This document shows positions 16,620-24,232 of a stretch of DNA of 64,000 bases, piece after piece. Source of the stretch: Flavonifractor sp. AGMB03687. GTDB taxonomy: Bacteria > Bacillota > Clostridia > Oscillospirales > Oscillospiraceae. Under the pieces are notes generated by a model. It worked only from the letters and a program-made list of their open reading frames with translations, did no database searches and had not been told where the DNA came from. Position 1 is the first letter of the stretch. Every line of letters starts with the position of its first letter. The DNA is taken from the NCBI RefSeq assembly GCF_017811815.1, contig NZ_JADKZI010000006.1, forward strand, positions 104,135 to 168,134, in the 5' to 3' direction. Position numbers and translations under genes: made by a program.

Positions 16620-16973
16620 TTACTTCTGCTCGGGGGGCACCAGGCAGACCAGCATCTGGCAGGTCACAGTGCCGTTGTTCTGAATGCCCTTCTTGGTGAA
16701 GGGGCCGCAGTGGAAGGAATCACCGGCGTGAAGGGTGGTCTTGGTGCCGTCCTCCACTTCGATGTCCATCTCACCCTCGATGATGTAGTAGATGGACTCC
16801 AGGGGATTGCTGCCGAACTCGCAGCCGCCGCCGGGGAGGAAGTGGCTCAGGCCCATGATCATCTTGCCGTCGTTCACGTCCTGGGGATTGTGCAGACGGG
16901 TGGGACGCATATCATAGTGGCCAGGGGCCTCATAGAAAGTGGCCTCATTCTTACGTACGATCTTGTAGCTCAT
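16620..16973 (-). CDS. Single-domain cupin protein
   Basis: 117 residues. The cupin fold is recognised from G-x-x-x-E-F/(G)-x-N-P-x-E-x-x-Y-Y-I-I-E-G-E-M-D-I and the second strand motif G-D-S-F-H-C-G. Expected metal ligands are partly replaced: motif 1 has E and N rather than H-x-H, motif 2 has one His. It could be an isomerase, a chaperone-like intermediate-binding protein or a sensor of pathway intermediates. It lies between BKACE and the SDR with short gaps, so it shares their operon. Confidence 0.85.
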   Translation of the reverse strand: MSYKIVRKNEATFYEAPGHYDMRPTRLHNPQDVNDGKMIMGLSHFLPGGGCEFGSNPLESIYYIIEGEMDIEVEDGTKTTLHAGDSFHCGPFTKKGIQNNGTVTCQMLVCLVPPEQK

Positions 16974-17011
16974 GGTAACAAAACTTCCTTTCTTTAGCTT
17001 GAAGCAGGAAT

Positions 17012-17896
17012 TTACACAATACCCAGCTGAGCGCGGACCTTCTCGCCGTCAAAAGCGGGGATGCCCAGAATCTCACGGGCCTCGGCAGGGGTGGCGGGAG
17101 TGTTGCCGAAGGCCTTGACGGCGGCAACGGCCCGCTCCACCAGCATGTGGTTGGTGGCCATAACCTTCTTGCCGTTCTCATCCACACCGAAGACCACATT
17201 GTCCTCCATGCCGACACGGATGTGGCCGCCCAGAGCCAGAGCAGCGAACATGATGGGCAGGTGCCCCTTACCAACGCCAAAGGCAGACCAGGTAGAGCCG
17301 GCGGGGATGTGGTTCACCAGGTAAAGCAGGTTCTCCACGGTGGCAGGCATACCGCCCAGCACACCCAGGCAGAACTGATAGTGGCAGGGATTGGGCAGAT
17401 GGCCCTTCTTCACAAAGTAGTCGGTAACACCCAGCATGCCGGCATCAAAAATCTCGATCTCCGGCTTGGTGCCGCGCTCCATGTACAGGTCGCCCAGCTG
17501 CTGGAGGAACTGGGGGGAGTTGATGAACACGCCGCCGGGCATCCAGTTGAAGGAACCGGCGTCGTAAGAACCCATCTCGATGCCGTCCAGCTCCTTGTGG
17601 TGGGCCATACGCTCCTCGTCGGTAGCGGGATGCTGGGGAGAAGCGCCGGAAGAGGTGCAGTTGATGATCACGTCGCAGTCCTTGTGGCTGCGGATCAGGC
17701 GGATGGTCTCACGAAACTTCTCCTTGTCCATGGCGCCCATGCCGTCATCGGCGCGCATGTGCAGATGGACAACCGCAGCGCCCAGCTTCCAGGCATCATA
17801 GGCCTCGTCGGCGATCTGCTGAGGAGTCTCGGGGATCTTGTAGCCTGCGGGGGTAACCGCGCCGGTCAGCGCGGCAGTAATAATGGTCTTTGCCAT
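17012..17896 (-). CDS. BKACE (DUF849) beta-keto acid cleavage enzyme, candidate triacetate acetoacetate-lyase
   Basis: 294 residues. BKACE enzymes condense a beta-keto acid with acetyl-CoA and split it into acetoacetate and a new acyl-CoA, using a zinc ion. Visible are the N-terminal TAALTGAVTP motif, the zinc-binding H44-L-H46 in VVHLHMR, the INCTSSGA loop and the G-x-E-D motif in RVGMEDNVVFG. In the context of a cyclic-diketone hydrolase and a hydroxyacid dehydrogenase, the likely substrate is triacetate (3,5-dioxohexanoate), giving acetoacetate and acetoacetyl-CoA. The lysine-pathway enzyme (3-keto-5-aminohexanoate cleavage) is the main alternative, but none of the other lysine-fermentation genes is nearby. 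Confidence 0.92.
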   Translation of the reverse strand: MAKTIITAALTGAVTPAGYKIPETPQQIADEAYDAWKLGAAVVHLHMRADDGMGAMDKEKFRETIRLIRSHKDCDVIINCTSSGASPQHPATDEERMAHHKELDGIEMGSYDAGSFNWMPGGVFINSPQFLQQLGDLYMERGTKPEIEIFDAGMLGVTDYFVKKGHLPNPCHYQFCLGVLGGMPATVENLLYLVNHIPAGSTWSAFGVGKGHLPIMFAALALGGHIRVGMEDNVVFGVDENGKKVMATNHMLVERAVAAVKAFGNTPATPAEAREILGIPAFDGEKVRAQLGIV

Positions 17897-17962
17897 GGAG
17901 GCTCATCTCCTTATCAATGGTCTCTTATCGGTCACTTGAATGAATTGCTGCGCCGGAGGGGA

Positions 17963-18991
17963 TTAACCCTCCTTGCCCTCCTTGACAGGGCGATAGGGAG
18001 TGACCTTTCTGGTGGGGTCAAAGGGATTGACCTCCCGACCGGCCTCAACCTCCTTGAACCACTCGATGGGCTTGGTACGGAAACCGGCCCAGCTCTCACG
18101 GGTGGGGGGCTGCTGCATCCAGTCGTGGCAGTAGCGCCAGTCGTTGGTCTGGCTGATGTACTTCTCGTCCTGCTGGGCGGCATTGCGGTCGCCCATGTCA
18201 CCGGCGGCGATGCGCAGCAGAGAGCCGTACTGCTCGGACACGGTGTGCAGCTTCAGGTCCTCCACCAGCAGCTTCTTCAGGGGGCGCTTGGCCAGGTTGG
18301 ACATGATGGTGCGGTTCTCATAGGGCATGGTCTTGAGCATGCGGGCGATCTCCCAGGCACGATCCATGACCTGAGCCTTGGGTACCACCTCGCTGACCAT
18401 GCCCCAGTCCAGCATCTGCTGAGCAGTCCACTGACGGGCAGTCATCATGTAGTAATTGCCCCGCTTGGTGCCGAAGTAGTGCTGAGCCATCAGGCCCATG
18501 CCGTCGCCGGGCACCAGGCCGCCGTGGGCGTGGGGCACTTCCAACCAGGTATCGTCGGAGCAGATGGTGATGTCGCTGAGCATGGCGGAATCCCAGTGAA
18601 AACCGGGGCCGGGCAGCACACCGATGGTGGGCACATCCAGGTCAAACACCATGTTCTTGATCAGGTTGGTGTCGTCGAAGTACTGATGCTGGAACCGCTC
18701 GGTGGGCAGCTTGGAGTAGGTCTCCCAGCCGTTGGGATCGGACTCGGTCATCCAGCTGTCTCCGATGTGGGTGAAAATGATGATCTCATTCTGGTTGTCC
18801 AGAGACAGAATGCGCACCAGCTGGCTGATGGCCCGGTGGGACATGCCGCTGTGCTGCATGGGACCATCCAGGGTCTTCCAGGTCACCTGGAGGATTCCGT
18901 CCTCACGATACAGATCCGCAAAATCCTTGAACCATTCCTTGTACTCATCCAGCTGAGGCAGCTTTACGTAATCAGCGAGGGGCTTTCCCAT
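17963..18991 (-). CDS. 6-oxocamphor-hydrolase-like crotonase, candidate dihydrophloroglucinol cyclohydrolase
   Basis: 342 residues, longer than usual crotonases by a C-terminal extension of about 70 residues. The central part resembles 6-oxocamphor hydrolase, a retro-Claisen enzyme that opens cyclic 1,3-diketones with water. The pair His154...Asp163 (in VPHAHGGLVPGDG) has exactly the nine-residue spacing of the catalytic His145/Asp154 of that enzyme, and His132 lies where a further active-site His is expected. Dihydrophloroglucinol is a cyclic 1,3-diketone whose opening gives 3-hydroxy-5-oxohexanoate, so this is my proposed substrate. GGAGG stands 9 bases before ATG 18991. A truncated paralogue is fused to the ICE protein at 7985-8409. 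Confidence 0.85.
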   Translation of the reverse strand: MGKPLADYVKLPQLDEYKEWFKDFADLYREDGILQVTWKTLDGPMQHSGMSHRAISQLVRILSLDNQNEIIIFTHIGDSWMTESDPNGWETYSKLPTERFQHQYFDDTNLIKNMVFDLDVPTIGVLPGPGFHWDSAMLSDITICSDDTWLEVPHAHGGLVPGDGMGLMAQHYFGTKRGNYYMMTARQWTAQQMLDWGMVSEVVPKAQVMDRAWEIARMLKTMPYENRTIMSNLAKRPLKKLLVEDLKLHTVSEQYGSLLRIAAGDMGDRNAAQQDEKYISQTNDWRYCHDWMQQPPTRESWAGFRTKPIEWFKEVEAGREVNPFDPTRKVTPYRPVKEGKEG

Positions 18992-19072
18992 AATCAATAA
19001 CCTCCAAATCAATCATTCGGCGGAGCGCATTGGGGTATCACCCGAATGTCTCCTGTCATATCTGCTATCTGA

Positions 19073-19101
19073 ATTGTAGTCCCATCATCTGCTTTTGTGA
19101 A
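19073..19101 (-). promoter_or_regulatory. Promoter of the hydrolase-BKACE-cupin-SDR operon
   Basis: On the minus strand TTCACA, a 17-bp spacer and TACAAT stand about 80 bp before the hydrolase start codon. The -35 box lies within the conserved box copy B. Identical hexamers with the same spacing occur at 12498-12526. Confidence 0.7.
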
Positions 19102-19149
19102 ATATCTATAAACGATAAGAGGACCGCCTGTTATTAGTGAAAAAAATCA
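19093..19149. promoter_or_regulatory. Conserved regulatory box, copy B
   Basis: It matches the box at 12518-12573 (shared TTTTGTGAAATA, ATAA, CGATAA, GACCG, TTAT, AGT, AAAAAAAT). It covers the -35 hexamer and the ~50 bp upstream of it, the usual place for an activator contacting RNA polymerase. The ATAA...TTAT inverted repeat would suit a LysR-type protein. Confidence 0.6.
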
Positions 19150-19162
19150 GTGAAGCCGTTTC

Positions 19163-20335
19163 TTACTCCGCTTTAAAGATACCTGCGGCACCCATACCTC
19201 CGGCAATGCACATGGTTACAAGGGCGTACTTACCGCCGGTACGGCGCAGCTCAGAGATGGCCTTGCAGGACAACACCGCGCCGGTGGCACCCAGAGGATG
19301 ACCCAGAGCCATGGCGCCACCGTTGGGGTTGACCTTGGCAGGATCCATGCCCAGCTCCTTGATACAGGGGCTGACTTGGGCCGCAAAGGCCTCGTTGAGC
19401 TCGATAACGTCCATGTCGTTCACAGTAAGGCCGGTGTACTCCATCACCTTGGGCACCGCATAGATGGGACCCAGGCCCATATAAGCGGGATCCAGGCCGC
19501 CCACGCAGAAGCCCAGGAAGGAGGCCAGGGGCTTAATGCCCAGCTCGTTGGCCTTGTCCCGGCTCATGAGCACCAGGAAGGCGGCACCGTCGCTGGTCTG
19601 AGAGGAAGTGGCGGCGGTGACCCGGCCGTTCTCCCGGAAGCAGGGCTTCATGGAAGCCATCTTCTCCATGGTGGTGTCCCGACGGATACCCTGATCCTTG
19701 TCAAAGACGATGGGGTTGCCCTCGGCGTCCACACCGGGCAGAGGGATGATCTGCTCGTCGAAGTAGCCGGCGTCCTGGGCGTGAGCCGCCTTCTGATGGC
19801 TGGCCAGGGCCAGGGCGTCCATCTCCTCACGGGTGACGTTGTACTTCTCTGCCACGTTCTCGGCGGTCTCACCGTTGGAAATATACTGGCCGGGGTCATT
19901 CTCCAGCAGCCAGGGGTTCATGTCGCCGCTGCGGTCCAGGGTCATGGGCAGCGCGGTCATGGACTCGATGCCGCCGGCCACGATGCAGTCGGCCTGTCCA
20001 GCCTCGATCTGCCAGGCAGCCAGCGCCACAGCCTGGAGCGAGGAGGAGCAGAAGCGGTCCACGGTCAGGCCGCAGGCAGTGTAGGGCAGGCCGGCCCGGG
20101 CTGCCACCAGGCGGGCGGGATTCAGGCCCTGCTTGGCCTCAGGAATGGCGCAGCCCAGGATCACGTCCTCCACCAGCCCGGGATCCAGCTGGGGGATCTT
20201 CTCCATTACGCCCTTCAGCACCAGGCCGCCCATATCAATGGGATGCATCTGACGCAGAGCGCCCTTCTTACCCGACTTTGCCACAGCGGAGCGGCCGTAG
20301 GCCACTACCACCGTCTTGCTCAACGGTTTTGCCAT
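19163..20335 (-). CDS. Acetyl-CoA acetyltransferase (thiolase)
   Basis: 390 residues. The nucleophilic Cys lies in DRFCSSSLQA (near residue 87), the His in GHPLGATG and the second Cys in VTMCIAGGMGAAG, all normal for degradative or biosynthetic thiolases. It would split acetoacetyl-CoA, made by the CoA-transferase and BKACE reactions, into acetyl-CoA. ATG 20335 is chosen: GGAGGAAG precedes it and it follows the stop of the CoA-transferase gene by two bases. Several conserved positions are atypical (MSRDKANELGIKPL region), so a longer or branched 3-ketoacyl-CoA substrate is possible. Confidence 0.92.
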   Translation of the reverse strand: MAKPLSKTVVVAYGRSAVAKSGKKGALRQMHPIDMGGLVLKGVMEKIPQLDPGLVEDVILGCAIPEAKQGLNPARLVAARAGLPYTACGLTVDRFCSSSLQAVALAAWQIEAGQADCIVAGGIESMTALPMTLDRSGDMNPWLLENDPGQYISNGETAENVAEKYNVTREEMDALALASHQKAAHAQDAGYFDEQIIPLPGVDAEGNPIVFDKDQGIRRDTTMEKMASMKPCFRENGRVTAATSSQTSDGAAFLVLMSRDKANELGIKPLASFLGFCVGGLDPAYMGLGPIYAVPKVMEYTGLTVNDMDVIELNEAFAAQVSPCIKELGMDPAKVNPNGGAMALGHPLGATGAVLSCKAISELRRTGGKYALVTMCIAGGMGAAGIFKAE

Positions 20336-20337
20336 AA

Positions 20338-20988
20338 TCAATCTTCCTCCATTTCAATCAGATTGGAAGCCACCAGGAGCTTGGGCTCCACAGCAGCCTG
20401 AATCTCTTCCACGGTATGCCCCTTGCGAATCTCAGAGAGCAGCAGGCCCTCAGGCGTCACGTCAATGACGCAGCGGTCGGTAACAATGTGATTCACACAC
20501 CGCACTGCAGTCAGGGGCAGGGTACACTGGTTCACAATCTTCGGAGAACCGTCCTTGGCCACCAGGTCCATGGCCACGATCACCTGCTTGGCACCGTTGC
20601 ACAGATCCATGGCGCCGCCCATGCCGAAGGCCCGGCCCGGCGTGGCCCAGTTGGCCAGATCACCCTGAGCGGAGACCTGCAGGCCACCCAGTACGGTGGC
20701 GGCCAGTCGGCCGGAGCGGATCACACCGAAGGACATGGCCACATCAAAGGCGCTGCTGCCCGGTACCGGCTCAAAATGAACGCCGCCGGCGTTGACAAAC
20801 CGCTCGTTGGCCATCAAGCCCTCGTTGACGGTGGCGCCGATGCCGATAAAGCCGTTCTCGCTCTGGAACAGGACACCCTGGGCAGCATAGCTGCCGCACA
20901 GGCTGGGAATGCCGATGCCCAGATTGACTACATCGCCGGGCTTGAAGTAGGCAGCAGCCCGCTTGGCAATAAAGTTTCTGTTGTTCAT
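20338..20988 (-). CDS. CoA-transferase subunit B
   Basis: 216 residues, the beta subunit of a two-subunit 3-oxoacid CoA-transferase (AtoA/ScoB type). The catalytic Glu is in the S-E-N-G motif (FQSENGFIG, near residue 44), followed by G-A-T-V-N-E-G and PGSSAFD. With subunit A it would move CoA from acetyl- or butyryl-CoA to acetoacetate (or from acyl-CoA to another keto acid). Located 12 bp after subunit A and 2 bp before the thiolase. Confidence 0.93.
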   Translation of the reverse strand: MNNRNFIAKRAAAYFKPGDVVNLGIGIPSLCGSYAAQGVLFQSENGFIGIGATVNEGLMANERFVNAGGVHFEPVPGSSAFDVAMSFGVIRSGRLAATVLGGLQVSAQGDLANWATPGRAFGMGGAMDLCNGAKQVIVAMDLVAKDGSPKIVNQCTLPLTAVRCVNHIVTDRCVIDVTPEGLLLSEIRKGHTVEEIQAAVEPKLLVASNLIEMEED

Positions 20989-21000
20989 CTCGTCCCCTCC

Positions 21001-21654
21001 TTACACCAGAATCATGTCCACGAACATACCAGGCACCTTGACCTCATCGGGGCCGATCTCACCCAGGTCGCAAAAGTGGTCGCACTCCACAATGGAAAGG
21101 TCGGCACAGGTAGCAATCACAGGATGGGAAGCATGTCCGCTGCTACCCCGGTAGGCCAAATTGCCCAGGGGGTCTGCCTTCCGGCAGCGGGTCAGGGCCA
21201 CGTCAGCGTGGAGAGCGGTCTCCAGCAGATACTGCTGGCCGTTCACCTCAATGACCCGCTTGCCCTCCTCTACCACGGTGCCCAGGCCGGTCTTGGTGAG
21301 CACGCCGCCCAGGCCCATGCCGCCGCAGCGGATACGCTCGATAAAAGTACCCATAGGGATGAGCTCCGCCTTCAGGGAGCCATCCTGGATGCGGGCGTTG
21401 GTACGGGGATTGGTACCCACGTGGGTGGTGATCATCTTGTCCACCGCGCCCGCCTCAATGAGGCGGCTGATCCCCATGCCGGGGTCGCTGGAATCGATGG
21501 AGTAGACGGTCAGATGCCTGGCGCCGCTGTCCAGCACACACTGGATCAGACGCTCCGGCATATACTGGTTGGTCTGGCCGCCGATGGCAATGATCTGGCC
21601 GTCCTTGAAGCTGGCCACGATCTGCTCGATGGTACGTACTTTACTCAGTTCCAT
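21001..21654 (-). CDS. CoA-transferase subunit A
   Basis: 217 residues, the alpha subunit (AtoD/ScoA type) with the N-terminal F-K-D-G-Q-I-I-A-I-G-G motif, the GxGG-containing loop (CGGMGLGGVLTKTGLG) and the ending VPGMFVDMILV. It forms the heterodimer or heterotetramer with the product of the next gene. The start ATG 21654 lies one base after the transporter stop. Confidence 0.93.
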   Translation of the reverse strand: MELSKVRTIEQIVASFKDGQIIAIGGQTNQYMPERLIQCVLDSGARHLTVYSIDSSDPGMGISRLIEAGAVDKMITTHVGTNPRTNARIQDGSLKAELIPMGTFIERIRCGGMGLGGVLTKTGLGTVVEEGKRVIEVNGQQYLLETALHADVALTRCRKADPLGNLAYRGSSGHASHPVIATCADLSIVECDHFCDLGEIGPDEVKVPGMFVDMILV

Positions 21655-21655
21655 A

Positions 21656-22888
21656 TCATTCTCCTTTGCGGGATACAGGTTTCAGGAAACGGGAGAGGAT
21701 GAGGCCTACTACCGCCAGCACTGCAGCGGTTATATAGGCGCCGGTATAGCTGCCGCCTCCCATGGTTTTAAAGGTAGTGGCCAGGCTGGGACCGATTAGG
21801 CTGGCCAGACCGAACACCACATACATAACGCCGTAGTTCTCGGTGATATATCGGGCACCGAACATCTGGGCGGTCAGCGGGGTCAGAATGGAGGCCAGTC
21901 CGCCGTAGCAGGAGGCCGCCAGGCCCATCAGCACCAGCACCAGGAACTCCTGTCGCGCCACCGCCAGCAGCGCCATGGACAAAATACACAGGATAAAGAC
22001 CACGCCGGCGGTATTGCACAGGCCCATCTTATCGGACAGGCTGCCCCACAAAAAGCGGCCGGCCATGTTACAGGCAGCAAATACGCTGACGAACAGTGCA
22101 GCCCGGGCGGCGGTGTAGTCCAGGGACTGCTGCAGAATGGGAGATGCCTGGCTGATCACGATGACCCCGGCCACCAGGCCGCAGGTAAACACGATCACCA
22201 TCAGCCAGAAGGCACCGGTACGCACCATCTGACTCCGGTTCAGATCGGCCGCGCCCCCCTTTTTCCCTTCCGCTGCCGGTGCCAAGGCGCTCTGGAAGCC
22301 CTCAGGCGGATCAGACAGGAGGAAAGAACCTGCCAGGATGACCACAGCAAACAGGATGCCCAGCAGCAGGAAGGCCCGGTCCATGCCTACCCCCTCCATC
22401 AAAGCGGCGGCGGTAGGGGCCCACAGGATGGCGCCAGAGCCGTAGGCAGCGGTACCCAGGCCAGAGGCCAGACCGGAGCGGTCGGGGAACAGCCGCACCA
22501 CATAGGCCATCATGCTGGGGTAGATAAATCCCACACCCAGGCCGGAAATAATGCCATAGAACAGATAGAGCTGCCAGAGCTGATTCATGAAACTGGTCAG
22601 CAGCAGTCCCCCGCCAAAGAGTACCGCGCCCACTACAACACCCAGCCGGGTGGATATGCGGCGAATCAGGGAACCAAACAGCAGAGGCGCCATGGTAGAA
22701 CAAAGCACCGTGATGGTATAGGCAAGGGCTACGCCCGAATCGGCCCAGCCGAACTGGGTGACAATGGGATTCTGGAGTACGCTCCAGGCGTATCCGAAGC
22801 CGGCGCAGATGCAGATTACCAGCGCGGCAGCCATGCACAACCAGCGGCGGCCCAGAAAAGCGGTGATAGAAGCAGAACGGGTTTCCAC
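21656..22888 (-). CDS. OFA-type major facilitator transporter
   Basis: 410 residues, twelve hydrophobic helices, related to oxalate/formate antiporters and to the transporter at 10009-11301. N-terminal WLCMAAALVICICAGFGYAW is helix 1, and G-S-L-S-D-K-M-G marks the helix 8-9 loop. The start codon is GTG at 22888, with AAGGAGGA 8 bases upstream. It lies between the dehydrogenase and CoA-transferase genes, so it probably imports the pathway substrate or exports an acid product such as acetate. Confidence 0.88.
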   Translation of the reverse strand: METRSASITAFLGRRWLCMAAALVICICAGFGYAWSVLQNPIVTQFGWADSGVALAYTITVLCSTMAPLLFGSLIRRISTRLGVVVGAVLFGGGLLLTSFMNQLWQLYLFYGIISGLGVGFIYPSMMAYVVRLFPDRSGLASGLGTAAYGSGAILWAPTAAALMEGVGMDRAFLLLGILFAVVILAGSFLLSDPPEGFQSALAPAAEGKKGGAADLNRSQMVRTGAFWLMVIVFTCGLVAGVIVISQASPILQQSLDYTAARAALFVSVFAACNMAGRFLWGSLSDKMGLCNTAGVVFILCILSMALLAVARQEFLVLVLMGLAASCYGGLASILTPLTAQMFGARYITENYGVMYVVFGLASLIGPSLATTFKTMGGGSYTGAYITAAVLAVVGLILSRFLKPVSRKGE

Positions 22889-22903
22889 GCGGTATCCTCC
22901 TTC

Positions 22904-23866
22904 TTAGAGCTTGCGGTGGAGCTTGAGCAGCTCGATCAGCATCTGGTCGCGGTATGCAGCACACTCGGCATTGGTATGGCCAATGTGCTCCGGGAAGCGG
23001 GCCATCTCGGCGTCCACGCCGGGCTGAGCCACCTCTGCCCAGTTGTCGGGCTGATGTGTCCAGGATGCCATGTCCGCCAGCCACTTGTCGCCGGAATTAC
23101 CCAGCATCTGCACCATGCCGGTAAGGCCACCGGGGTTGCCCAGCTGCATAATCATGTTGTGACCGAAAATCGCCCAGCGCAGGCCGGGACCATAGACCAG
23201 TGCCTTGTCCACATCCTCCACGGAGCAGACACCGCGCATCACCAGATCCTGCACCTCCCGGTAGAGGGCAAGCTGGAGCCGGTTGGCAATGAAGCCAGGG
23301 CACTCCTTGCGCAGAAGCACCGCTTCCTTGCCGATGGACTGATAAAAGTCATAGGCGGTCTGAAGGATCTCAGGATCGGTCTTCTCACCGGAGGTGAGCT
23401 CCACCAACGGGATCAGGTGGGGGGGATTGTAGGGATGGGCGCCCACGCAGCGCTCGGGATGGGCTGCCTTGGCGGCAATATCGCTGATCAGCAGGCCGGA
23501 GGTGCTGCTGGCATAAATGGCGTCCTCAGCGGCGCTCTCCTCCACCTGAGCCAGAATGCTCTGCTTGATCTCCAGTCGCTCAGGGCCGCTCTCCTGAATA
23601 AACCGGGCCCCGCGGACCGCCTCCTCAATAGAAGTGGTGAGATTGACTCGTGCCACCAGTTCCGCACACTGCTGAGCGGTAATGGCGTTATACTGCACCA
23701 GCGCCTCTAGGCTCTTGTGCATCTGGTCGCTGCTTTTCTTCAGCTGCTCCTCATTGATGTCATACAGGGTGACATCGAGCCCCTTCATAGCAAACTGGAT
23801 CGCCCAGCTGGAACCGATGACTCCACCACCGATGCAAGCAACCTGCTTGATGCTGTTAACGTTCAT
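22904..23866 (-). CDS. 3-hydroxyacyl-CoA-dehydrogenase-like enzyme, candidate 3-hydroxy-5-oxohexanoate dehydrogenase
   Basis: 320 residues. The N-terminal Rossmann motif is GGGVIGSSWAIQFA with an acidic residue at the end of strand 2 (LYDINEE), indicating NAD. The catalytic His is in GAHPYNPPHLIPLVEL; the N-P-P version of this motif is typical of the L-carnitine dehydrogenase/lambda-crystallin branch, which oxidises free 3-hydroxy acids rather than CoA esters. In this operon it fits the oxidation of (S)-3-hydroxy-5-oxohexanoate to triacetate. First gene after the -24/-12 promoter; AGGAGG lies 8 bases before ATG 23866. Confidence 0.9.
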   Translation of the reverse strand: MNVNSIKQVACIGGGVIGSSWAIQFAMKGLDVTLYDINEEQLKKSSDQMHKSLEALVQYNAITAQQCAELVARVNLTTSIEEAVRGARFIQESGPERLEIKQSILAQVEESAAEDAIYASSTSGLLISDIAAKAAHPERCVGAHPYNPPHLIPLVELTSGEKTDPEILQTAYDFYQSIGKEAVLLRKECPGFIANRLQLALYREVQDLVMRGVCSVEDVDKALVYGPGLRWAIFGHNMIMQLGNPGGLTGMVQMLGNSGDKWLADMASWTHQPDNWAEVAQPGVDAEMARFPEHIGHTNAECAAYRDQMLIELLKLHRKL

Positions 23867-23900
23867 ATCAGAAACCTCCTGTTTTGTTTTGCCTTTGTCT

Positions 23901-23920
23901 TATGCAAGGTTCATGCCAAA
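23901..23920 (-). promoter_or_regulatory. Sigma-54 (-24/-12) promoter
   Basis: On the minus strand the 20 bases read TTTGGCATGAACCTTGCATA. This fits the consensus TGGCAC-N5-TTGCA at nearly every position, with GG and GC 12 bases apart. It stands 35 bp before the start codon of the dehydrogenase gene. Transcription would need an activator such as the PAS/AAA+ protein at 8480-9901. Confidence 0.9.
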
Positions 23921-23951
23921 GCCGCAGTTTGACCATTCAAAAAAATATTTG

Positions 23952-24081
23952 TTCCAATTACTAAGGAATACAGCCCTGTTTCTCCCCCACGATCCGCCCT
24001 GCAAATATCCGTTTAATGCAATATGGAATTATATTTTCTCATTATCCACCCACATTGTAATGTTAAATGCCATTTTGCATT
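23952..24081. promoter_or_regulatory. Inverted repeats upstream of the sigma-54 promoter (candidate enhancer sites)
   Basis: TTCC-N9-GGAA lies at 23952-23968. Farther up, AATGCAATATGG (24015-24026) and CCATTTTGCATT (24070-24081) are complementary at 11 of 12 positions. They lie about 35-160 bp upstream of the -24/-12 element, the normal range of enhancer sites for sigma-54 activators. The gap 23866-24233 holds no gene; the plus-strand promoter of the ECF gene must also be here. Confidence 0.45.
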
Positions 24082-24232
24082 AATAGGGTACTGCTTTTTC
24101 CTTAATCCATTCGTATCGGCAGCAGCCCAATTATCCATGAGACCGCCAAAATGCCGCCTCTTTGAAAAAAATCTTGACCGTTTTGCCTTTCTGTGCGTGT
24201 ATAGAATAGAAGACCGGAAAGGAGGGGATGGA

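Noticed and set aside
17012..17896. Lysine-fermentation enzyme (3-keto-5-aminohexanoate cleavage)
   Set aside because: Same family, but no aminomutase, diaminohexanoate dehydrogenase or ammonia-lyase genes are nearby, and the surrounding enzymes suit a diketone pathway better.
17147..20401. Long plus-strand frames opposite the hydrolase, BKACE and thiolase genes
   Set aside because: They mirror the codon pattern of the minus-strand genes and show no recognisable domain.
24017..24090. Second sigma-54 promoter near TGCCATTTTGCAT
   Set aside because: The -24 part lacks GG and the spacing does not fit; it reads better as one arm of an inverted repeat.
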